The position numbers and the translations under genes are program-made. Positions 1-13,574 of a stretch of DNA of 64,000 nt are shown here, piece after piece. Source of the DNA: Rotaria sp. Silwood1 (Eukaryota; Rotifera; Eurotatoria; Philodinida; Philodinidae). The notes under the pieces were generated by a model. That model saw only the letters and a program-made list of their open reading frames with translations, was not told the origin of the DNA and did not search any database. The stretch is from NCBI GenBank assembly GCA_905250075.1, contig CAJNOP010000089.1, forward strand, positions 521,115 to 585,114, read 5' to 3'. Each line of letters starts with the position of its first letter. The first letter of the stretch is position 1.

Positions 1-57
1 CAATCAATTAGTATCTAATATAATAATTAATTATGAAGAGAAATTTAAATTTTTCAA

Positions 58-516
58 TTATATTACCATTTCACCTGATTCAGCTTTTACAGTTACATTT
101 TCTGTCAAACATAATGGTGGTATGACTAGATGAAGATAAAATTTTGTTGATATAGAAAGATTAGGCATTAATGATCCATTTTGAAAAGTTGGTAAACAAC
201 AACTTTGTATATTTAATACACATGTACCAATCCATGGTGTTCTAGATAATAATAACAACAAAAAAAAAACATCGAACATATGAAAAAAAAAACATTTTTG
301 ACGAACCCAGCATAACGAACTATTCCTGCATCGGGTGTAAATTTATTATTTGGATTACAATATGGTCCATACGTATTTTCAAGATTGACTAAAACAAAAC
401 AAACTTTTTTTTTAAAGAGCTTATTCTTCGATAAATAGATTTAGCTTACAGTATGTTACTTTAGCAAATGAACATGATAAAAACGTTAGAAGCAAAATAT
501 TAATTAATGATAACAT
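58..516 (-). CDS. Small secreted protein, unknown family, 110 aa
   Basis: Not recognised. Three exons (516-450, 388-307, 241-58) join in one frame with introns of 61 and 65 bp and end at a TAA. The first 18 or so residues (MLSLINILLLTFLSCSFA) are a clear signal peptide, so the product is probably secreted. The mature part has five cysteines (YCNP, GTCV, SCC, PLC) and N-glycosylation sites at NGS, NLS and NVT, and no transmembrane segment. The second donor (GG|GTTCGT) is weak, but it gives an intron of normal length and keeps the frame. The stop is close to the window edge, and a possible donor (TCAG|GTGAAA) lies just before it, so the real gene may continue to the left with further exons. The neighbour on the same strand is a one-pass receptor. 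Confidence 0.5.
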
Positions 517-1062
517 CTAAAAAGTCGCGAAAAAATGTTTTTCAAATATATTGTATACATTAATTTTATTCATTAAATTTTGTTTTTCGTGAATTTTAAT
601 GACAACATTTAACACATATTAATGCTTTTAGCAACTCAAATCAACGATAGTAATGTCGAAACTCATAGATTTTCGCTGGGAACTAGTCGAAAGATAGTCA
701 AAACTTGGAATCATAAATCTGATAGTTAGCTCTATCTATTTCAACAAGAAAAAAATCGAAAATTGATCGAACTTAAAAGCAGTATTTCATTGACAAAAAA
801 AAATCCGAAGATATTTCAGTTCAAAATACTGCTTCCCACATTCTACAATTTTTCCGATTAAATACAATGATTGTCTGATATTTTTTTTCGATTAGTTCCA
901 GCAAAATTCGATTGTTTCTGAAGCTCAAATCATCAAGCTGAGATTGCAGTGAAGAAAAAAAAAAACATAATCTGACACAAATGAACAATAAGCAAAGGAA
1001 TTACAACGAAACAAAAAAAAGGAGATCTTTGTTTATAACTATTTCATATCTGACTTGATGAT
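517..1062. other. Intergenic gap between two minus-strand genes
   Basis: AT-rich with many short A and T runs. I see no reading frame or repeat in it. It must hold the 3' UTR of the receptor and the promoter of the small secreted protein, but no motif stands out. Confidence 0.5.
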
Positions 1063-3147
1063 TTATTCCAAACGAGGATAAATTGGTTTAGTTGAATCAA
1101 TGATTAATGGTGCAGGTTCAATACGTTGTTGAGATGAAACTTCTACAGCAGCTGTCGATGCTGTAAGTTCTTTCATTAAAACAGCATCTTCACCAGTTGT
1201 TCTAGTAATGTCTTCTAAAATTCAAATTCTTTAATAGATTAAATAAAAATTATAAATGATAACTAACTTTGACTAGATTTATTTCCTTGACTAGAACGAA
1301 AACGTCGAATTATTCGATTAAATGCTGCTCGACAACAACAGCATATACAAACTTAAAAATAAAATAATTAAAAATAACATCTTTTTCTTCATTATTTTAC
1401 CTGTTGATAAAACACAAATAAGAAACAAAACTGCCAATATTATTAGACAAAATGCAATTATTGAAAAACCATTGTCAGATGTAACTAAACAAACAAAAAC
1501 TTTTTCATTATGCATATTATAAAGTTATTGATACATTAGAAGATTTCCCTTGTGAAAATTGAATTGTTTTAAAAAATAAGTTCTGCATCTTATTGGGTTT
1601 GTTTCTTACGAGAAAAGATCACTTAGCCGAAATCTAATGGATGATAAGTTATTGAGCATGCTAATTACAAATATTAACGTGATTTTTGCTGCTAGGTCTT
1701 CGAACATTCAGTTTTCTCGTGAACCAATTTTTTATAGCGAAAAATGTTTTTTTTTTTTTTGTCAAAACACAGAACGAGCGGGAGGCATAAAACGTTTACA
1801 ATGTTTAGAGACACATAATACACTTTGAAGCTCGTCGGAACACTCGAAATTATAATTTTTTGACGTCTGATAATGGAAAAGACTGAAGAATATGCCTATA
1901 GGCGATATCTCTATTCCACACCAACGTTCTTTGTCAGTGACAGGTGAAGTGAAATCTATAATTAAATCCAACAGGCATTTTACAATATTAACAGGATTCA
2001 TGACTGCCTAACAATCCGTAAGAAGTGAAATAATAGAAAAATAATTAATACTAAAACAAGTACAAAATAATTCATTTCCTGATAATTATAAACTGATTTT
2101 ATTAGAAGACTGAAAGAATAGATTATAATAATATGGCTTAAAATAGATCCAAAATTGAATAGAAAATTTGAAAATGAGCCGAGCAACATACGCAAGAAGG
2201 AAAAAACAGAATAAAACCATATAGAATGTAAAAATACGGAAAGAAAAGCGTGAAAAATAATAGAATTTTAAATCTTTTTAATCTTCTATGAGGAACTACA
2301 TCAGAGGATTTTCTTGTTAATTATGAATAATAAGTTAAAATACGAAGATCTTCAATTCTTCTAATGTGTCGCAAATTTTAGAACTAAATACATACCATGA
2401 CAATTATGTTCATCATCTCCACTTGGACATTCAGATCGTCCATTACATTTCAATGTTTTATCAATACATGAATTAGGATAATCTTTAGGACATTGAAAAA
2501 AAATATCATCATCAAGACAAGGTTCTAAAATAAAAACAAAATTTCAAAATTAAATTTTTTAAAAAACAAAACGAAATTACTTTTAGCTAATGCAACAACT
2601 TGTACAAGTGTTGTCTTTTTTATTTCTGACATTTTTAGATTTCTTTTAAATGTTAAACTAATTGAACTACAAGGCATTGTAATTTTATTTGCACTTGTAT
2701 GACATGTAAATTGTACTGGTAATGGTTTTGTCTAGTAAAGTCAAAGATAATAAAAGAAAAATAAATTAAACAATATATTTACTTGATTAATTAAAGTAGC
2801 ATCAGGAAGACAATCAACTATAAGAGTTGATGAACAATCCATTTGCCGTGGTAGAAATAAACCAAATCCATTTTGCATATTTCGTAACCAAGGATTGGTT
2901 ATATGTACGGAACAATTATCTTTTCCATAAGCAATTTGAGATGAAAAGTGTACTAGAATAGCATATTTTTTTTCTATTGTACTATTATTCTCATTTGACC
3001 AACAAGCATCATCAGAATCAATTGTAACTAAAATTAATATTAAAAAAAAATGTTATTTTTCTATAAGATAAATAAATCAAATTTACCATCATTATATGAC
3101 AATGATAAAATTGTCGGTATAAAAACAATAAAAAAAATAAATTTCAT
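1063..3147 (-). CDS. One-pass membrane receptor with LDL-receptor class A module, 301 aa
   Basis: Seven exons (3147-3087, 3027-2783, 2731-2581, 2524-2396, 1484-1401, 1351-1268, 1214-1063) close into 302 codons. Order: signal peptide (MKFIFFIVFIPTILS), an ectodomain of about 130 residues with paired cysteines, a complete LDL-receptor class A module at about 155-195 ending in C-P-S-G-D-D-E-H-N-C (the Ca-binding acidic pattern), one membrane helix (FSIIAFCLIILAVLFLICVL), a palmitoylation-like CICCCC, a basic stop-transfer stretch and a cytosolic tail of about 55 residues. The ectodomain before the LDLa module looks CUB-like (spaced Cys, extracellular beta-type sequence), but I cannot prove that. 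The LDLa module probably binds ligand or Ca2+. Intron 4 is long (911 bp) and holds no convincing exon. The other introns are 49-67 bp except intron 1 (59 bp). Confidence 0.8.
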
Positions 3148-3684
3148 ATTGTTATATCTAAAAAATAAAAAAAAAAAAGAAAGATTTATTTAATTTTTTT
3201 TTTCACATACACACAAAACAATGCATTCGAAAGATACATGAATTTAATAACCAAGAGCATAAAAGATAAATAAAATTATCATTGTATAGAAATCTATACT
3301 CACTAGAAATATCAAGATTGAAAACAATACAGAAAGAAAATAAAGAAAACGAAATAATCTTCCGATTTTTGATCTTTACAGATATATAAAGAATAATAAG
3401 AATAATTAAATGTTTTTTATATAAATACAATAATAGTATAGCAATACACAAAAAGAAAAAAAAAATATTTGAAAGAAAAAAACATCACTGCAAGAAAAAA
3501 AAACAATTTTTCTTTTTTTTTTTTTCGAATAAAATATACAAATAAACAAAAGAAAAATTATAACCGGTTCATACACACTGTATATTTATTTTTTGTCTAA
3601 TAATATGTATACATTTGTTTTTCTTGAATAATCTCGAATTGTCATAAATATTGTATTAAAATGGAAAAACTTCGATTATGAAGA
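3148..3684. other. Intergenic, A/T-run rich
   Basis: Lies between the bZIP gene's 3' end and the receptor's start on the minus strand. It holds long homopolymer A and T runs around 3160-3200 and 3460-3530. No coding frame is supported. Confidence 0.5.
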
Positions 3685-5195
3685 TTAATGTGTATTTCTA
3701 GAAAAATAATTTCTTGGCATTATATTTCCATCAGTTGAATCTGAATTAAGATCAATTCCATTTGTTCCTATTACATTAGAAAAATCAATCATTGATTCAT
3801 TTGATGAAAGACATGTTGTTGAATGAAATCTTTTTGTTTCAGATAAAATAGCACGTAATTGTGTATTTTCACGTTCAGCATGAGATAATTTTTCACTTAA
3901 TTGTTTTATTTGTTGTTTACATTGTTCTAAAGTTCCTTCAAGTTGTTCAATATGTTGTCGACGACGTTCACGACAACGTCTTGCTGCTTCACGATTACTA
4001 TCACGTATTTGTTTTTTACGTTGATCATCGGATAAAATACTATTATTATTATTGGTATTATTGTCATTTTTTGTTGTTGATAATGGAATTAATGAATTCG
4101 AATGTAGAGTATTTGCTTGTATTGGAGTTGGTTTTTGTCGTTTTATGCCAGATAATTGATGACTTGATGTGACTTCATTTATAGCCGGTTGTTGAGAAAT
4201 AAGAACGGAATTAGTTTTTGCCATTGATCCACCTAAATATAAGCAAAATTATGTCATAGAAAGATAAAATAGCTTAATTTAATTACCAATAATAGTCTGT
4301 TGAAATGTTCTTTTATTTGTGGGTGTCATTGGTTGTTGTTTAATCATTGTTGGATGTACTCCATTTTGATCTGATTTTGATTGTATTGTATAAGATGGTT
4401 TTAAACCATTATCTAATTGTGGATTTGAATCAATCGGATGTATTAATAATGGTAAATCATGTAAAGGTTGAAAATCAGTATTACTATATGATTGACGATC
4501 ATCATCCATTAAGCCTACATCATCACTATCAGTTCTTGGTGATTGAGAAAAAAGATTATTTGTAATTGATGTTGGTGATGTTGGTTCAGTACGGGACTGA
4601 GTTCTTTGAAGAAGTTTCTTTTTTGGTGCAACAACAACACCCATTGTATGTGATGATGATGTATCAAAATGATTATTACTATCACCAGTTATTATTGTTG
4701 TCGTTTCGCGTTCTGTATTGTCTTGAGTTGATTCTTTGGAAAATGATTCAATGACACTCATAACCTTAAATAGGAATATTAAAAAAAAACCGATGAATCA
4801 TAGGTGATGATTCATTTTACCTCTGCTGTTGAAGGTATCTCGGTAGATATGGCATCATCAGTGGTAGAAGGTACAGGACCATTTGGAAATGTCAGGACTC
4901 CAGCTTTTGCCATTTGTTGAAACAATGATTCAGTTGGTTTACGTCGTTGTGCAAAAGTTTGTTTGAGGTCATTTTCTATTTTCGATAATTTTATATCATT
5001 TGATGACATAGATAATGATTCATCATTTGTTGTTATTATAGACGATGAATTAGAACTTAAATCATTATTATCCTCAGTGTTTATATCAACTGTTGTAGAT
5101 GCTTGTGAAATTTTATACATAATTGGATTTAAACTAATATTTGGTGTCATTAAAGATGGCGTATCTAATACACTTGATGAAAATTCTATATCCAT
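3685..5195 (-). CDS. bZIP transcription factor, ATF/CREB-like, 466 aa
   Basis: Three exons (5195-4821, 4764-4287, 4232-3685) joined by introns of 56 and 54 bp give 467 codons ending in TAA. The C-terminal third holds a bZIP domain: basic region with the N-x2-A-A-x2-C-R signature (SNREAARRCRERRRQ), then heptads starting at IEQLEG and running through about five turns to QLRAIL. The rest is low-complexity Ser/Thr/Asn/Asp-rich sequence, as expected for activation regions, with a short basic PKKKL patch that could be a nuclear signal. It should dimerise and bind CRE/AP-1-like DNA in the nucleus. The basic region fits the ATF2/ATF7/CREB group better than C/EBP, but the family assignment within bZIP is inference. 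A conserved-looking stretch near residues 80-110 (TFAQRRKPTESLFQQMAKAG) may be a cofactor-binding motif. Confidence 0.85.
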
Positions 5196-8100
5196 ACTGT
5201 GAGTTTGTATAAATAATAAGTATTACACTAGAGAAAACATAATTGTTTTGGAATTTTATTAATATAATAAAAACGAAATAAAAAAAAAAGCAAAATATCC
5301 CAACAAAAATTTCAAACGTGTAAATATGCAAAAAATGTTCTGTTTTTTAGCATAAAAAAAAAAGAATTCGGTTAGTAGTTTCAATCGTTTTTTTTTGTTA
5401 TCTTTTGGTATCTTACAAACAAATAAACAAATAAGTTTATGTATAGATTTGGAGAAAAAAACAACGCGTAGGAAGAATAAAAATGACCTAAATATATTAT
5501 TGGGTATAATTAATGTTTTAAACCAGCAAAATTAATCTAAAATTTTCCTAAAAATAATGAATAGGATGAAGAATATAAATTATTAAAAATTTTTATCAAA
5601 TAATAAATATATTTCAAATCAATAGATGTCGTTTTAGTTTTGTATCAATGCTTTCTTTGTAAGACATACATTTCAATATCTATAAACATATTCAAATATG
5701 ATAATCATCAATGTTAACAGATTGTCAGATCTATAGCCCGATTTTACATAATTTACTTTTTGATCTTGCTATTCAGATCAATGATTTTGGTACATGGATC
5801 CATCAACTTCTGGCAAATTGTCGCCGTAAAACTTGAGAAAAATTCGGAAATCAATTCTTGCTTCCTAGGGCATACCATATTCCTAGGTCAAGAAGTTCGA
5901 ACAGGTTCCGATAGGAAAACTTTACAAGTTAATGGAACTTGAAAGTAGTATTTCACATCGGAAACTTATCTGATTTTTTCAGTGACTTTACAACAGCCCT
6001 AGTGTAAAGCACGTTAATCCGTTACAAGTTTAACAGTTATCTTCGAGTTTTTAACTATTAAATTAAAACTAATAAATTCAAATGTTCAAGTTTGAAGCTT
6101 TATCAATAGCTTGACGATTTTCAGCCTCACATTGTGTCATATGTTTTTAAGATTTTCTACCCAAGTCGAAGAAGCATGCTCGTATATCGTCGTATTTTCG
6201 CGTATTACGTTGCTCTAAATTTTTTGATGTAACTTCTTACATAATTTAAGTGTTTACATGTTTTTTTTTTGACGATATGTCAAAACGCTCAATTAAGCCC
6301 TAGTATAAGAGATATACGAGACATTTGAGTTTTAGTTTTATATTTCTAAATCACTAGCATATCCCAGGAATGATATGTTGATACGTACAGAATCGGTACA
6401 ATGTGACAAATACATAGATATGGCATCGGAAGCATGATCGATGTTCTTTTTTTCTGCTTTCGCAGCACCTGCATCTGGCACGATGTTCTCCGTCTGTATG
6501 CTTACAGGTACGTTCTTGTTTCGTGGCACACACCTAGTTATATATGTAGAACTGGAATACTTATGACGAGTTTTACATGTATGAAGAAAATGTTGTTGCG
6601 TTCGACCGACATTTACATACAAGTCAAAACCATTCGCTCCGTAGGAAAACTTAGCGTCGGCATCAATAAGTTCTATCTTTCAATCGAAGCTACTTCTAGA
6701 AGAAGAATTTCGCACTTCTGTCAAAAAATTTCTTAATCTTTTTCATTGCTAAAGGTAGTGACATTCGTGACAATTTTAGGTCAGTACAGTAGCTATCGAA
6801 TTTTATAGAAATTCATACTAAGCTTTCAAAAACCAGACGAACTAATTTCTGCTTCCGAAGACAACAAGAAGTTTAGTTAAATTTGGCGGTTGTATCCATC
6901 GAATAATTCATGATATCAGTACTATTTCTGTGGCAAAATTTTCAAAATATTTATAAGTTAATCTATTATCGAAAAAAAGTTGATAAACTTCATTCATCTG
7001 GTTACTTCAAATATTTTAGTCAATGGTTCTAATATTTCAATAACAACTAGACATATCGTAAGAAGTTACCAGGTTTTTCAGTAGTTTTCAACACTGTTTT
7101 ATTGTTGAAACAGTCCCATTAGAAAAAAATCTTGACAACAGTCAAGTCAATTGTCGTGTAAAACGCACAAAACTAAAGAAATAAATATTCTAAAACTCTT
7201 CCAATATTGGATAAAATTGAACTTTGATAGCTTATCGAAAACGGCAGAAAGCTAACGTAACAGCTTTCAAAAGTAGGAAGACTACTTACCTTCCTTGGTT
7301 TTGGTTGATCCACTCCAGTATAATGATGAGTTTGAGAACAATGATCAAATCATAGTCGAATACATCTTATGACTTATAACGATTTTATTGTTGATAGGTT
7401 TAATCCTTATCTTTGTGATCTACTGTTCTCAAACAGACTCTCAACGTGCAACGGAGTCATTGGATAATGATCATGATAAATGTCTAAAGTAAATCGAAGA
7501 AGTTTAATATCATCATACAGTCTTCATAAAACACCAACTAATTCTAGTTGGATGATATTGAATCAATTGCTGATTAAAAAAAAAGTCATCTTATACTTTA
7601 GTAAATAATCAATGGTTGAACATATCTTGAAATCGATGATCAATTCATATTTCTCATGAAAATCTACTATAGAGTTTTTTAATTAATATGAAATTCAATT
7701 GAATATTTCAATATTTTCACTGTAGTAAATCATTCTTGTTTGATCATACAGATATTCTCAGACGCTAGACCGACATTCGATTATATACATTGCCTTGATA
7801 TTAGTCTTTGAGATATAATTAGAGATATATTAAATAAAGCTCAACAAGAAAATTCCTAACTCGAAACAAAAAGAATTCTAAGATTGATTTCTTGTGCTTC
7901 AAGAATGCTATCTTAATATGATCCATTGATTTTAGTATCGTGTAAAAAGACATGACTGATTTAATACACAATATTCAAAAACCCAGTATGGTAATCTAAT
8001 CCAGATACATTACGTTAATTGGCAACAAATGAGTCAGAACGAGAAAAAAATTTGTCAAGTTAAATATTTATTTAAACTTTCTCGTGTTACTGAATAATTT

Positions 8101-11100
8101 GGTTAAGTACATTTTTTCTTTGTAGTTTAATTGTTTTGCATACTGCATCGGACTTATTATGATTGTCTTGGATCATTGCATAGTTATAGCTTATTAAGAA
8201 AGAATCTTAATCATATGGAAAATATTTCAAGCAAATTTTATTCAAGTTCAACAACAATCAGAATTATAATCTAGATAATTTAAATTGTTTGATTTTCTTT
8301 TTCGAACTATGAATGATATTTTAAAAATGTGTGTCTGTGTTTCTTTTTTAATAAAGAAATATGATGCTAGTTTAACATTTAACAATCTTTTCTTGCAAGA
8401 TCTATTCAAATCAAGATCATTTGTTTAACTTCAATAGAGTATTAGATTTCATATGATTTCTTTCGTCTATAACTGCAAATTTAAGTGAGTTGTTTTCGAT
8501 CAATCTAATTGACTTCATAAGAAAGGTACATCAAGTAAGCAAAGGATTTCGTTTTCTATTAATAGTAAGCGACGATTATTCGAATATTTTTATAGTTTTT
8601 TTTAAAATGTTTCAAATGAAATCAAACAAAATAATAATGTACACTAACAACTTAGTTCTTATGTATTTGAAGAGAAATATTGTAATGTTCATCAATTGGT
8701 GTAATAAATATTACGAATAACACAATAAAATCATAAATTTAAGCATCAATCAAGTATGTAACATAAAATTATAAGTTCAACTAATTAGTAACAATTCATT
8801 ACTTAATACAAGTTATTAATAAACCAAAAAAAAAACAACAATCATAAATAAAATCACATAGTAATAGGACGAAGTGCTGAAATCAATCTTGATACAAAAA
8901 TCAATCGAAAGGAATCAAGTTGTTTTTTTTTTATCTTTTGTTTGCAATTAAAACTAGGGTACTGAAATTTGATCAGAGCAATACAAATCAAACTGAATAA
9001 CTCTTGATGCGATCCTTTACACTGTTGAAAATGCATCGTAATACATTTATATGTTACCAATTGTTGGATGAATTTTTAAAATTTCGTTGGTTTAACTTAT
9101 TTTTAGATCCCACATGTTGTTCATCCTAAAAATGCCATGGTTTTGTATTAACTTCCCGAGATGCAATAAAATACGATTTCAGGTACTACTATGAGGTGAC
9201 GTGTAATAAAATGAAGATTCGCCGATGTATTTTTTAAAATGATAAATGAGAACAGAAAGAGAAGAAAAGAATAATATGAACAGCTGAAGTAGTTGACTGA
9301 ACATAGGGTCAAGAAGTTTAACAGTACAGTAGAGATACCCATAATCAAGAAAAAGTTAATGAGAAGAATATGAGTGATAAAGCTAACACGTGTAATGAAA
9401 AGTGAATTATACCAAATACACATGAATAAGAGTACACACTGGTATCGTTAACCCTTCTCTTCCTCTTAGAATAAAAGGTCACCTATAAGAAAAATTTCAC
9501 AACGCGTAATAGCAGGCCTTGGGTTTTCCAAATTTTTTTTTTCAGAAATTCAGTGAATATCTGGAAATCTGGAGCACCTTAAAACTTAGTTTTCTGGCAC
9601 TTCTTTGCTATTAACGTCTATTTGAACATCAGAAAAGTTCTTCAAAAATCTAGCCGGTTATAGAAGGTTAACTTTGAACGAGTGATTTGAATTATCATAA
9701 TAGAAAGCCATGGCTTTTTGAAGAGGAGAAGAAGAGTAGCTATTACCAGCAATGCTATCATGTCTCACTTTTGCATTTTTTGAGGAATCGTTAGGAAAAT
9801 TTATACTTCATTTCTTATAAACGGAGAATAACATAAAATTTAAAGTTTATTGCAACCCCCACAAAATTCAACAAGGTTCCAAATAATGAGAATCATCAAC
9901 TGTTTATATTTTATGGAATTGATGTCAGCGGATTGCAGATGTATGAAGTCCTAGCAATGTTCAGCAATTGAGAAATAGGAGTTTATAAATTGTGGATGCA
10001 CTCTCAACGGTGCTATAATAATTCCTATGAGAAATCACAATTGAAAGAATGCAGGAAGAATATCCCTATCGTGTGACAGACTCAATCATTTGATATCTGT
10101 CCTATAATTATGACTACCTGTAACTCTAGGCCGAAGACCGGTCTGATGTATAGTTTTGAACTCTCCATAGGGATTGACGAATCACAAGACCAGATGTATG
10201 TCACAATACAGTTAGCATACTATCAAGCAAGTGATCCGAAACAAATAGGACTTAATGAATACGTATCAAACAATGTAGTCGCTCAGTCGTGATGACTTTG
10301 AAACAAGAATTGCCCATTAGTTTTGTCATAGTTCTACTGTTCGTAAAAGTCAAATTGATGCTTTCTTGTGCCATAGTTTTTGTATCCAAGGATTCATATT
10401 CACTAGTTCCTTAATTTACGTTCTTTATTTCAGCAATCATGAAATTTCGCACTTCTGGGAGACCTAGCCCAATACCCTATATTCATAAATTTTGTAAGAA
10501 TACTATACAAGTCGTGAAGTGTTTAGAGAATTTACTTTTTTCTCAGATCGAGAAGGTTTAATTCACTCAAGAAAGAATTAGAATAACTTGAACTATCCAT
10601 TCTGTATAAATGTGTAAAATCAGTTGAGTATTAACAGCCAACAAAAACAGGCACTTATTCGATCTTGTAAGACATAGCAGATTTCTCATATTAAACTAAT
10701 GTTTTAGTGTATTACTAATTTAATTCTCTTTTCATTACAACACTCGTAGTTAATAGCAAATAACTGGTGCACTATAACAAATGGTCAAGCTTTGCATTTG
10801 AGATTTTCATTGTCTAATACTTTTTATTAAAAAATTAAATATACTAAAGATGTAGAATGAAAAATAGACGAAATGCTGTGTGACTATTTTTTTTTGATGC
10901 TGCGAACCAGATCACTTTTTTTCGAACACAACGAATTCTGTTTCTTATTTGATCAATTAATACATTAGAGTTCTTAACTTTATTCCGCTCTATGTTATTC
11001 GTGATAGCGCGTCACATATTATAATCCAGAACATTAAGACTAGAACTGTTTGGTAGGCATCTGTAATTGCATTTGAAATTCTCTTCATATAACTAGGCAA

Positions 11101-11619
11101 TAATCATTGTATATCAAAGAAAAGATCTTATTCGCAACATTAAAGATTAATCACACCTATAAAAATAAGCTTTATATTGTAGGACTTTTCATGCTGCATC
11201 TTAGAATATATTGTGTTTTTTAACGAAATGAATATGATGGTGTAAAAATAAGATACAAAATGCATCTATTTATTATAGTACAAGCTCGAACTCATTCCAT
11301 GGACTATGAAATGAGATTGATTTTGTAAAGTAAGGGTAAACAGTCAACAACTTTTATTTTAAAAGCAATTTATTTATTAGCAAATAAAATTGTTTGATAT
11401 ACAATGATTCGTCATCAATTGTTTTAAATACAACGTTATAAAAAAGAAAAACACAACAACCATATACTGTAATTGATGTTCGAATGATCCGTAACATTTA
11501 CAAAGTTTATTATCGAATAATTGCTATGCGAAATCATTGTAAAAAGAAATGTAGAATCTTTTTACTACAAGACATAAATTAAAGATTTTTTTTTTTATTG
11601 ATAGACAAAAAACGAATCT
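5196..11619. other. 6.4 kb intergenic region without a supported gene
   Basis: AT-rich, with short frames only. I found no exon chain with good splice sites. A 76-codon frame at 8490-8720 has a faint likeness to retroelement integrase and is treated as a finding, not a gene. Around 7270-7345 on the minus strand there is an isolated good donor (AAG|GTAAGT) after an open stretch, but no partner exon. Confidence 0.45.
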
Positions 11620-13574
11620 ATGCCTAAACCAAAACATGATCATGGCCGTTCTCGTGCTCGTTCACTTGTTGAACTACTTCAAAAAACACAAACTCATCAA
11701 CAAACAAATGTATCACCAACAACAACAAGTACAATTGATCAATTATTAAATGATGCTGGTTCATTTGGTTTATATCAAAAAATTCAATTTCTTCTTGTTG
11801 GTCTTCTTGCTGTATTACCAGCTATGACAGCATTTAATTATGTATTTATAGCTGCAACACCTGATCATCGTTGTCAATTACCATTAACAAATTTTACTGA
11901 TACATTTCAAATACAATCAATTGAACATCAAAATTATATTAATCAATATATACCATTATCGCCGAAAGATCGAAAATGTTATTTAAATGATATAAATTCA
12001 AAAACTGAAAATTTAATTCCATGTTCAAAATGGGTATTTGATAATACATTTTATAATACAACAATATCTACAGAATGGAATCTTTTATGTGATCGTCTTC
12101 ATTTAAAAGGTATAACACAAAATGCATATATTATGGGTACAAGTGGATCATTTTTAACTGGTATTATGTCGGATAAATTAGGACGACGAACAACAATGTA
12201 TTTACTGATATTAATTTTAGTTATTGTACTTAATGCAACACAAATGATAATGCATTCGAAACTTTCGAATGATAAAAAATTAGTTATTTTTACAATAAGT
12301 CGATTTTTAACTGGTTTTGCACAAACAACTTATTCAATAACATTAGTTTTACTTCTAGAAATGACATCAGCTACGAAACGAGTATTAGCTAGTAATATTC
12401 TTTCATATTTCTACACATTAGGTAGGATAATATTCTTGGAGAAAATAATCTATAAAATTTTATATTCATATCAGGTGAATTATTTATAATGCTTATCTAT
12501 TATTTTACTCGTGATTGGTCATTAACAATGTGGATTTTAACAATATATGTAATGCCATTTTTATGTTATTATTGGTGTGTACCTGAATCAGCTCGTTGGC
12601 TTGTATCAACCGGACACTTATTACAAGCTCGAAAAGTTCTTCATCGTATTGCTTATGTAAATCGTCATACATTAGCTAATTCTGAGAAAAAACTTTATGA
12701 TGATTTACAACGTGATGCTCGTATACGTCCTAAACGTTATTCATATATACATGTTTTAATTAGTTTAATAAAATCTCCTGTTATGCGTCAACGTTGTTTA
12801 ATTATATTTTATATAATGATGACAAATTTAATGGTTTATCTTGGTATTGGCATGGGTATAACAACATTAACAAATGATCGTCCATATGAAATATTTCTTT
12901 TTTCAATATTTGCTGAATTATTTGGTCTTTGTTTATGTCATTTTTGTGCAACAAAATTTGATAGAAAAATTCCATTAATAAGTTTTTTTACGTTATGTTC
13001 TCTATCAATATTAACAATACCAATAACACATAAAACTTATCCATTAATTAGTTTATCATCAGCATTATGTGCAAAATTATTTATATCAGCATCACAAGCA
13101 TTATCATGGATATATACATCAGAAACATATCCAACTGTTATACGTTCAACTGGTGTTGGTCTTACAGTTAGTATTGCTAGACTTGGTGGTGTATGGGCAC
13201 CACAAATATCTTTATTAGCACAATCTGTTTGGTTTCCATTACCATACATTATATTTAGTATATGTTCATTTATTGCAGCATTTTTTGCAATATTCTTACC
13301 TGAAACACGAACAAAATTAGCTTTACCAGAAACAATCAAACAAGCAGAAAAAGCTGATCATGATGTTCCAATACATCGAGACACATTAGGGACAGTACAA
13401 CCAGAAATAATAGTAACTCATAGTGAAAGATTATCTACATGTTATGAAGAAGAAGATAGTGACACACATGTGGAAGATGTATCACCTTCTGAACATATAA
13501 CATCGGAAGAAGAACTGATATTAACGAATATTAAACAGAAAGATAAGATTGAAAGTGTAGAAAATAAAGAATAA
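11620..13574 (+). CDS. SLC22-family organic ion transporter, 633 aa
   Basis: Two exons (11620-12421 and 12475-13574) with a 53 bp intron give 634 codons to a TAA. An in-frame TAG lies 18 bases upstream of the ATG, supporting this start. Family marks: a DxLLxxxGxFGxYQ-type opening (IDQLLNDAGSFGLYQ), the first helix, a long extracellular loop of about 85 residues with cysteines and N-glycosylation sites (NFT, NTT), the MFS motif GIMSDKLGRR after helix 2, PESARWL after helix 6, ETYPTVIRSTGVG and LPETRT near the end. Twelve membrane segments can be placed. SLC22 proteins move organic cations, anions or zwitterions such as carnitine across the plasma membrane; the substrate cannot be read from this sequence. 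The N-terminal 40 residues and the acidic C-terminal 80 residues are longer than in most members and look disordered. Confidence 0.93.

Noticed and set aside
1762-2195. Two minus frames inside intron 4 of the receptor gene
   Set aside because: Flanking exons splice in phase without them, and the frames look like AT-rich noise.
6338-6736. Overlapping frames on both strands near 6.5 kb
   Set aside because: Less AT-rich than the surroundings, but no domain, splice site or repeat pattern supports either one.
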